A stretch of 64,000 nucleotides of DNA from Protula sp. h YS-2021 (taxonomy: Eukaryota; Annelida; Polychaeta; Sabellida; Serpulidae), in NCBI GenBank assembly GCA_949752745.1, contig OX457024.1, forward strand, positions 50,179,347 to 50,243,346, written 5' to 3'. A program made the position numbers and the translations under genes. Shown piece after piece: positions 56,135-64,000 of the stretch (position 1 is its first letter; each line of letters starts with the position of its first letter). The notes under the pieces were generated by a model. It searched no databases. It had not been told where the DNA came from and was given only the letters and a program-made list of their open reading frames with translations.

Positions 56135-56780
56135 GGACTTTGCCATTTTTGAATTGCAATTACAGCAGTATTGCAACAACTGAAATCTTGACGACCCAAA
56201 GGGGTGGTCAAAAACTGTGTCTAGATGGGCACATGTAAGTGAAGCAAATATCACAACCGCAGTACATTCGATGGTGCCGTGACAAGAAAACAACAAATGA
56301 CTGTGATCACCGACTTCGAGAGGGCAGCCATGGGTGCCGCCACGTGATCGTGCACGGCTGCTGGTGCCATATGCGGCAGAGCACATGGCGGGAAGTGCAA
56401 GATTTGGGACTCTCACCGCTCTACCGGGAATCTGAGAACGTACGACTTGCTGTGGGATGTTGGACGGTTTGGCGTTTTTGCCACTGGACAACCTAGCGGA
56501 GGGTATGGCTACATTCGGGAGACTGCAACGGAGGATTTGGATGACCTCTTTGTCTGCTTTGATCGAACATACGTTACTTGTAGCTTTCATCAGGTGCAAC
56601 CGCTGAGATTGAGGGTGATGACCCACCACCAGCGATTGTGCGCCGGGTCCCACCTTTTTTCCACCTGCATTATGGAACGTGCACGAGATCACGCTCCAAG
56701 GAGAGCAACGGACCCAACACATGTGGGAGACATTGAATCGCGGATTTCTGCAGCTTGGATTTCCTTAAATTTAGCGTGAA
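56135..56780 (+). pseudogene. FLYWCH/MULE-type transposase remnant
   Basis: Read in shifting + frames, it begins with a FLYWCH-like zinc-finger piece (TQRGGQKLCLDGHMY, then WCRDKKTTNDCDHRL). MULE transposase motifs follow: TDFERAAMGAA (catalytic Asp region), VHGCWCHMRQSTWREVQDLG, LSPLYRESENVRLAVG, LAFLPLDN, and LWNVHEITLQGEQRTQHMWE near 56670-56735. The gap from finger to Asp motif is far too short, so the centre of the protein is deleted, and several frameshifts are present. It is a dead insertion in the B3GAT intron, same strand as the gene. No terminal repeats were identified. Confidence 0.82.
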
Positions 56781-56834
56781 GGCCTCTTTAAAATTTAATT
56801 TTCCTTTCGATCCAAAAAAACATTTTTTAAAACA

Positions 56835-57316
56835 TGGAAGCCAGTTTTCAAAATGCTTTTATTCCCACAATTTTAATCGAATACTTTTCAATTTCTGCAC
56901 GAATGTTTACTAGGCAGGCCTGCCTTGAAATTGTTTGGCAATCTTGTTTTCCAAATGCTTTTTAGTCCCAACCGGGCGAGCCCGGGGGTCTATAGGATTG
57001 CTCTCTGTCCGTCTGTGTGTCCGTCGGTCTGTTCGTCCGTCTGTACGTCCGTGTGTCACACTTTGGATGCTGTTTTATTTGCACGCAAGTTCTCCGAAAC
57101 TATTTACCCTAGGCATATGCAACCTTGCACAGTGAAAATATATCTATTGAAGTTGTGCAAAGTCGTGTTATTTTTCAAATCGGCCAAAAATTGCCAAAAT
57201 GGCGACTTGTCAAAAATTGGGATCTTTTCAGATAACTGCAATGTAAGACTTGGGTGCTTTCCAAAATGGCGACTTGTCAAAAATTGCCATTTTTTACATA
57301 GCTGTAATGTGCACCT
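56835..57316 (+). repeat. Element head and core units
   Basis: A core fragment (56845-56950) precedes a head with AGTCCCAACCGGGCGAGCCC then GGGGGTCTATAGG. A GTCC/GTCT tract (57004-57050) and core units of the 396-1000 family follow (TCTCCGAAACTATTTACC, AAGTTGTGCAAAGTCG). CCAAAATGGCGACTTGTC occurs twice (57191 and 57264), a short duplication. Confidence 0.65.
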
Positions 57317-57319
57317 GGC

Positions 57320-57398
<79 letters not shown>

Positions 57399-57400
57399 GT
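57317..57400 (+). repeat. (ATT)n microsatellite
   Basis: About 27 perfect ATT units, ending in TTGTTATTTTGG. Confidence 0.95.
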
Positions 57401-57419
57401 TATTTTGGCAGTTTACCCA

Positions 57420-57770
57420 GAAATGATGACCAGGTTGGCGAAAAACCACTTTCTTATTAAGATCGTATGTTCTAGTTGTCTTATGATCTTATTGTGTTGA
57501 CATTTTGTTTAAAGGCAACGGACATTATTACCCACGTAGCTATTATGCTTTTCACAAAAATTTGGCGGATATATTGTCTGATGATCTTATTGTCTTGACA
57601 TTTAGTTCAAAGGCAACGGACATTATTATCCATGTAGCTATTATCCTTTTCACAAAAATTTGGCGGATATATTGACGTAAACCATTTTGTGTCAATATCT
57701 TGACTGACGCCAGGTACATAGCCTTACTATCTTGAAATGTTGGTTTACAGGTTATACTTATGTGTCCCAA
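57420..57770 (+). repeat. Tandem repeat related to 22.3-22.96 kb
   Basis: Two nearly identical units (57480-57575 and 57580-57675) contain GGCAACGGACATTATTA and CACAAAAATTTGGCGGATAT. A third partial unit follows. The same family lies in the SIRT6 intron. Confidence 0.75.
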
Positions 57771-59245
57771 ATCTTGACATCAGCATTTCTAACCTGGGGC
57801 ATTGCGCATGGACAATCTTGTTTACAATATTTGGAGTATATACGTTTTCCGTTGCAATTAAAGGTGATTTTAATTGTACGTTTATTTATGATTTTGTAAT
57901 TTCAATTGCAATCTCCCCGTTCAAAGACTTAAGAGGTACAATCGTACACCCTTATATGGATGGTCATTGCTTACACAGATTAGCGACCATACTCATGAGT
58001 GAGTAATACTTTATGTTGTGTAAACAGAGCGCACGTGAACATGCACTAACGGAGACCTTAAATAAAACAAATATATGGTTGTAGTAAACTGTAAAACGAG
58101 AACCATTTCTAAAGCCAAATATAAAGCAACAAATAATATTTTTAAAATCACTTTCTCACTTCGAGGAGAATTTTAAAAACTTCTCGGCCTGATTTTGATT
58201 TGCATTTCTTTCATAGACAAGGCAATGTTTTTTTTCAGATTTCGAAACCTTTCCAAGAAACTGTTTTGCCAGTTCGAAATCTTTCTAAAAAACGACAACA
58301 ACAACAACAAAACAAAAACAAAAAACAAAAACATAGCTTTCCTACTTACTCTCTGACTCTATAAAAACGGTACCCCCATACCCACCTCCACCCCTCACCA
58401 AAAACAGTAACTGAAGCTGATCATTTATATGAGCATTCACTGTATTTAAAATGACCAGGTAAGATTTTGCTTCCACGCATCATTCTTATTAAAGCAACAC
58501 AAGCATTTTGCCTTGCTCAGGTTTATTGAAATAAAGCACACTTGCATATTTGAGAGCTATTGTAAAATTTGTGTTGGAGCCTTTACGCGTTGCATTTCAT
58601 TTTTTTTTTTTTTGCTTCGCATTTTATGCATGGAAATGAACGCAATGGCAAAACCAAAAGCGAGGTACACAACGTCAGATCCAGTACCTTATATGTGCGA
58701 AATTTGGTCCTAGAGTCCTAGATTTAATATGTGCCGAGGTGTAGTAAAGACAAAATGACGGACCAGTGAAGAAAATATAAAGGTCCAAAACATTGGCCTG
58801 TTCATCTTCAATATATTCTTTGCAAGTCTTCGACTTGACAACTGTTAAAAAAATAACTTCTTTTTTCGCATCACATTTTGATCATGAAAGTGAAAAAAAG
58901 CGAGATGCACAACTTCAGATCATGCACTACATATGTTCGAAATTTGGGAGTTCTGCGGCCAGTATGATCGTATGTGTATTAAAGAGAGAAAAGGTCCGAC
59001 AGACAAAAATCACAGAAAGGCTGTTGTTCTTACAACTGGGTCCGCTCTCTTAAATTTTACAGCAATGATCCACAGGAAGATTTTCCACCGGCTTACATTT
59101 TGTTTTTCGATGTCGCCAAGGTCGTGGCTTACAAAATAAAAAAAAATGCTACTGGTGTTGCTGTTCAGTTTCAATCTCTTTAATGTCTAACAGGGGCGAA
59201 TCCAGATTGATTTTCAGCAGGACTGTGGCATTTACACCTGACTGA
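57771..59245 (+). other. B3GAT intron, no gene
   Basis: Mostly unique AT-rich sequence with A/CAA-rich runs (58290-58335). A duplicated segment of about 250 bp contains AGCGAGGTACACAACGTCAGATC (58660) and AGCGAGATGCACAACTTCAGATC (58899). No coding signature was recognised. Confidence 0.45.
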
Positions 59246-59249
59246 CCAA

Positions 59250-60000
59250 ACCTAGATATATAGTGTTTGTGCGTTCTGTCTGTGTGTGTGTGTACATGTC
59301 TGCGTATATCTGTTTGAAACAAAATGTTGTTTGCAAGATATCTCGAGAAGGAAAATTCAGATGACTTCATCTGTTTGTTCCTTGGTTAGGCCGGACAGTT
59401 CTGCTAACTTTTGACGCATGTTACATTATTAGGGAAGGCGTGTGACGCAGGTACGTAGAAAACTTTTGCGCGAATTTTTTAAGGCGCTGAACGTGGGAGA
59501 AAGATTCTGCTAAATTTTGTCACTAGTAGAACGAACGAGTGCGGCGTATGACGTCATCAGGTAAAACATGTGTGTGTTTTGAATAAGATCTTGTGTGCAA
59601 AATATATCGATAACGGAAAGTCTTATTGACTTGAAATTTTGTATGGGTATTCATTTGGTCAGTCGGACGGTCCTTTTAACTTTTGACGATTGTAGCGAAG
59701 GAAAGAAAGGTGTATGACGTCATTACGTGAAAATCTTATATGTAAAATTTCTTAACCGTTGACCATCGGAGAAAGATGAAACTTGGTGGAAATGTTGCTT
59801 ATTAGATCCGAAACATTCTTTGAATTTTGCCCTGAGCAGAACGAAAACGGCAAATGACGTCATCGGGGAAAAATATGTCGATAGCAGATCGACTTAAGAC
59901 TTCGTGTAGTGATTCCTTAGATACATGACACGATTTTTGTTAAATATTAAACTTACAGAAAATTGAGAAAGACGCCTGTCGCGTTAAAAGTCCAATTTTA
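59250..60000 (+). repeat. Composite repeat copy VII (partial)
   Basis: A GT-rich tract (59275-59295) precedes AAGATATCTCGAGAAGG. Two diverged 311-bp-type units follow (TATCGATAACGGAAAGTC, ACCATCGGAGAAAGATG, TGACGTCATTACG). The conserved 3' blocks and minisatellite are missing. It is on the + strand like the other copies. Confidence 0.65.
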
Positions 60001-60333
60001 GAACAAAATGCTTCTCGTATATGGTTATGGTTAAGTGTTTTTCAAATATGACAGGAATGATTCCAGGTAGATGTTCACTGGAACTGTAGTATTTTGCTCT
60101 TACTTCGACCAGAATAGGTAAAAATGTTGCCAAAAAAAAAAAAAAAAAAAGAATTTTGAAGTGCTGCTCGTCCCACCGGTCCGATTACTTACAGCTTTGA
60201 TAGCAATGTTGCCGTAGGAGGTTGTCTACCGAATTTGTGATTTGTCAAAATTGGTAACTTTTACCATGGTAATGTCTTCGCTTTCACTCTTCACAATGTC
60301 GACGGACATTCTTGAAATACTTGTTTATTGCAG

Positions 60334-60427
60334 ATGCGAACAACGAGAACAGTATCAGTGTGGCCTGTTGGTTTGGTTGGCAAGCTCCTCTATGAGGCCC
60401 CCATTTGCGAAAATGGAAAAGTAGTCG
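60334..60427 (+). CDS. Beta-1,3-glucuronyltransferase, second exon in window
   Basis: A 94-nt exon, masked by longer frames in other registers. After TTTATTGCAG it reads [17 protein letters not shown], then [15 protein letters not shown], ending at GTCG/GTATGT. In this enzyme family the segment after FEE is MR....[14 protein letters not shown], so this joins exactly, in phase 0, to the exon ending at 55526. The usual Gly-Gly at VGG is Gly-Lys here and the Arg of RYE is Leu. The exon leaves in phase 1. The remaining exons (donor/acceptor loop, catalytic Glu, C-terminus) were not found before 64000. Confidence 0.92.
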
Positions 60428-60754
60428 GTATGTGATGGTGAATGTTTTACAATTACTTTGAACTTCTTGGGATCTTTCATTGCTGGAAATTAACAACACC
60501 CCATTCCAATTCTTTTTCGCCCCTGACATTCTTCTTGGGGTAAGGCTGAAACTAATTTAGATTTCAGATTTTAGGGAAATTTGCCAGTTGACTTCAGTCT
60601 TACTGGAACACACCCCCACGATTTTACTCTCTTGAAATGCTGGTGGGCGAAAATTGACCACCACTAAAATAGGTAATCGCATTTCTGTTTTTTTTTCTTG
60701 TGAATACATTTTTTAATGAGTAATATGCCCAAGTGAAATTGATGTGTTTTATTG

Positions 60755-60800
60755 ACCCCAGCTTCTTTCAGAAGCAGGGGCTATAGCGATCGATGTAAGT
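60755..60800 (+). repeat. Isolated element head
   Basis: CCCCAGCTTCT faces AGAAGCAGGGG in a hairpin, followed by CTATAGCGATCG. It is the same head type as near 20030. No core or tail follows. Confidence 0.5.
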
Positions 60801-60840
60801 ATGTTCACTTTTAAGTCGAAAAAAAACTGAACATTACATT

Positions 60841-61842
60841 AGTCCCCCGCCCCCCCCCCCCCCCCGCGCAGCTCGGAGCGGGGGACTCATGAAACGGGCC
60901 GCGTCCGTCCGCCCGTCTGTCCGTCTGTCCGTCTGTCTGTCCCCATCTATAATGGTAAGTTTTACGCGTCATGTCTCAGTAACTAATACATTGATTTCAT
61001 ATCTTTCTTGCATCCAGAGAGAACATATATTGGAGTTGTGCAACGCAAGGTTATTTTTGGTTTTTCTCTAAAAAAATGAAAAATTACCAGATTTTTGAAA
61101 TCTTGTAAAAATGTGTAATATCCCCAATCTGTAGTGGTAACTTTGTACGCGCCATATCTTAGTGACTAATAGAGTGATTTGATTTCTTTCTTGCATCGAG
61201 AGAAAACATATATAGGAGGTGTGCAAGGCGAGGTTATTTTTGGTTTTTCTTAAAAAATGGAAAAAAATGTCAGATTTTTTAAATATTGTAAAAATGTGTA
61301 ATATCCCCGATTTATGGTGGTAACTTTGTACGTGCCATATCGTAGTGACTAATATAGTGATTTCATTTCTTTCTTGCATCGAGATATATTGCAGGTGTGC
61401 GTAGCGAAGTTATTTTTGGTTTTTCTCAAAAAATGAAAAATTGCCAGCTTTTTGAAATCTTATCAAAATATCCCCGATAATTAGTTGTAAGTTTGTACAC
61501 GCTGTATCTTAGTGGGCTTATCTATTGTGATTTTTAATTTAAATGCAATGCTGACTCAGATATGTTTCGCATGTTTTCTGAGAAAGCAGATTTATTTGTG
61601 AAACGCTCACTGCGGTTTTCATTTTTTTTTAACTCTATATAGTGATAAGATTGTATGTGACATACCGGAAAAAATTGACTGTAATTTTTGACAGATATCC
61701 ATTCCAGATCATACATTAGAGCTCTGCGAACTGTGGTTATTTGTCGCTTTTTTCCAAAATAAATTTACTTTTTTACTCGCTGTTTGGAAAAGAACTGTTC
61801 ACTGCTGCGGGGGACTTAACCAGTTAACTGGTATCCTTGTTT
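60841..61842 (+). mobile_element. Helentron-like element, AGTCCCCCGC family
   Basis: AGTCCCCCGC (60841-60850) is perfectly inverted as GCGGGGGACT (61807-61816), and its 5' hairpin partner is at 60878-60887. A GTCC/GTCT tract (60903-60940) precedes about three to four core units (about 60957, 61138, 61321 and 61487). They contain CATATCTTAGTGACTAATA-like words and GGTTATTTTTGG. After the right repeat comes a 14-nt palindrome (ACCAGTTAACTGGT, 61819-61832) and ATCCTTGTTTTTAG. The ends align with those of the helicase-bearing element at 31603-34493. It is non-coding. Confidence 0.82.
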
Positions 61843-61849
61843 TTAGGTC

Positions 61850-62729
61850 AAAACAAATTCTTGTAAAATTGTTTTCGTAAGTTGGCTGAATGGCTGATTT
61901 CCTTGATGCGACGTACAGTTAACTGCACTGTTAACTGCAGTGTTGCAACTTTTTTTTTGCTGTTCGCAAAAAATTGGGGGAAATATTGGACTAAAAAAAT
62001 ATTTTAAAACTTTTTCTGCAAGTTGAGGGAAACATTGGCGAAACGCCAAATTCTTTTCTTTTCCCAGGATTGCTACGAGAGTGTCGTAAAATTTGATGGA
62101 AATAGGCGGCATACATGTCCAGCTGGTTATTACTTAACGACTCACCAAAAATTTACGAAAATATTTGCGAAACCCCTTTATAGAGCGGGTATCCGTCGTC
62201 TGAATGTACGTATGTTCGTGTCACAATATGTACGTATATAAACTTTGACTTAAAATACTTCTTCTCCCTCAGTTTTGATCGGATTCCTTTCAAGTTTTTT
62301 GTTATCCGGGCGATATCTCAAAAACTATTTATTGGAGCTTCACCAAACCTCACAGGAAGGAAGTATATATAGTGCAGATGTGCAAGGGCCCATCCGTAGG
62401 TCCATCCGCTGAACCTTGTATATTGTTTTTGTATGGGCAGTATTTCAAAAGGGTACCTGGACCACAGTGATGTAACCGCTATTGGCCTAGGGTTCTGCAT
62501 CTCCGATGCCTTTGTTTAATTTATTGGTAGCCAATTTTCAAAATGCTTTTTCTCCCACAATTTGGATAGGATTTCATTCCAATTTTGTGCGTGTGTTTAC
62601 CAGATGGTTCTCTCTTGATGAATTACTGTTTTTGGCGAACCGCCAAATGTTTGCCAATTTGGGGGGGGGGGCGCATTTATTATCCCCCGTATAACGGAGG
62701 GATATAGTTTTCAGCTTATCTGTTTAACG
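61850..62729 (+). other. Repeat fragments, no gene
   Basis: It contains core fragments of two families (62240-62300 and 62305-62400, the latter with GATATCTCAAAAACTATTTA and GTATATATAGTGCAG). A G-run lies at 62661-62671, and a solitary head ATCCCCCGTATAACGGAGGG at 62682. No coding feature was recognised. Confidence 0.5.
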
Positions 62730-64000
62730 TCACGTAAATATTTATATAGTGTGAACAAGATGTTATGTGCAAAATATGTCGGTAACGGAAAGTCGTATCG
62801 ACTTCAAATTTAAATGGGTATTCCTTGGATCAGTGGGGTGTTTTTTTTTTTTTCACACTCGACGGGTGTAGCGAAATCAAGAAAGGCGTGAGACGCCATT
62901 ACATTAAAGTCTTAAATGCAATATTTCACAGTCGTTGACCGTCGGAGAAAGTTGAAACTTGGTTGGAATTTTGCTTGGCAGGATTTTGTCAAATTTCTGT
63001 TGGAAAGATTCTGTAAAATTTTGCCGTAGTCCTTAGATAAAAATGTCTCGATAGCGGAAAGTCGGATCGACTTCAAATGTGATGTAGTTATTCCTTGGAT
63101 AAGTCGCATGCTTTTTGTTAAACTTTAAAATCATGGGAGTGATTTGTTACGGTTAACGGGTATTAATGTTTGCAATACCCGGAAGTAGTTTTCACTTTAA
63201 AGTGGGTCCTCTAACATTTTGTGTTATGACAAGCAGCTTACTATTATGGCTGTAACTACACTTAAGGTACACACCCTTACCGTAACGTTTGCTAAAAGGG
63301 TTACGGTTGCGTTTGGACTCGTGCCTACATTAGGTGACCGAGGGAGGTGTTAAGGTTAGGATAAAATACCTATTTCGGTACAGCCTATTTGAAGATCCGG
63401 ATAAAAAAGACGCGGTAAAACCTTCCACTTCCGGATAAAAGGCGTACGTACAGTAAAGCTGCTGTAGCGACCAACTTCGAAACCTGGAAAAAAGGTCGTG
63501 CAATAAAATGTTTTTTAGCGACCAGCTTTCAGAATCGGGTAAAAAAGATCTAGAGTAAAACCTGTTTGTAGTGACCACCGTTCATAAATGGATAAAAAAG
63601 ACGTAAAGTAAAACCTCTTTAGTGATTACCTTCTAGACCCGAATAAAAAGGCGTACCGGAAACCTGTCTGTAGTAATCACCTTGCAGACCCCGATAAAAC
63701 ACCTGGACCTGTGTAAAAAAAGTGAGATTTCTACCTCCCCCCTTTCAAAATTGGATAAAAGTGATACGCAATCGGACTTCTTTGCACATGGGATATATTT
63801 ATGTAAGTTAAAAGGTCTTATTATTCTGAATAAAACTCATAAACGGACAAAAAACACGCAAAGTAAAACCTCTGTGGTGACTACCTTCTAGATCTGGATA
63901 AAAAGGCTAAAACCTGTCTGTATTGATCACCTTTCAGACTTAGATAAAACACCTAAACCTGTAAAAAAGAGGATTGAAATACCCACAAGTCAAATTACCT
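62730..64000 (+). repeat. Composite repeat copy VIII, runs off the window
   Basis: Fragments of the 311-bp units (GTCGGTAACGGAAAGTCG, GACCGTCGGAGAAAG) are followed by the conserved block near 63140-63320. A long 55-60 bp minisatellite (63350-63970) follows, with GTAAAACCTGTTTG or GTAAAACCTCTTTAG, TGACCACC and GGATAAAA in successive units. It is the longest minisatellite of this family here. The terminus lies beyond 64000. Confidence 0.7.

Noticed and set aside
56111..56722. 203-codon minus-strand frame as a gene
   Set aside because: It is the antisense shadow of the FLYWCH/MULE transposase motifs on the + strand.

Overview
This is animal nuclear DNA: AT-rich, with split genes, long introns and no prokaryotic gene organisation. 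Two conserved animal genes lie on the + strand. Hairpin-headed elements with tetranucleotide microsatellites and tandem cores, like the pearl elements known from bivalves, suggest a mollusc and probably a bivalve. That placement is an inference.

Gene 1 is a SIRT6-type nuclear sirtuin, an NAD-dependent deacylase. Its six 3' coding exons are at 2873-2980, 15524-15651, 19109-19197, 23075-23155, 27331-27454 and 28765-29109 (stop codon). All exon phases agree. The first exon or exons, about 60 residues, lie upstream of the window. Gene 2 is a beta-1,3-glucuronyltransferase (B3GAT family) with two internal exons, 54967-55526 and 60334-60427. Its N-terminal membrane anchor was not identified, and its C-terminal catalytic exons lie beyond the window.

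Almost everything else is repeats. The first SIRT6 intron in the window carries an 8.6-kb satellite of about 75 copies of a 114-bp unit, with a 684-bp higher-order repeat inside it. Several unrelated-looking families share one layout: a short inverted repeat with its own hairpin at the 5' end, a tetranucleotide or GT tract, a tandem core that is often dimeric (ABAB), a second copy of the terminal repeat, a small hairpin, and a CTAGTT-like or CTTGTT-like end. One of these, 31603-34493, also encloses a decayed PIF1-type helicase joined to an AP-like endonuclease. That combination is diagnostic of a Helentron, an endonuclease-bearing Helitron. This links the tandem-core elements to rolling-circle transposition.

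Other fossils are a Tc1/mariner transposase (about 21.2-22.1 kb, minus), a Polinton/adintovirus-like DNA polymerase B fragment (44.4-45.7 kb) abutted by a LINE 3' end (minus), a FLYWCH/MULE transposase in the B3GAT intron (56.1-56.8 kb), tRNA-derived SINE pieces, and a candidate 2.27-kb DNA transposon (48384-50655). No intact transposase or polymerase frame was seen.
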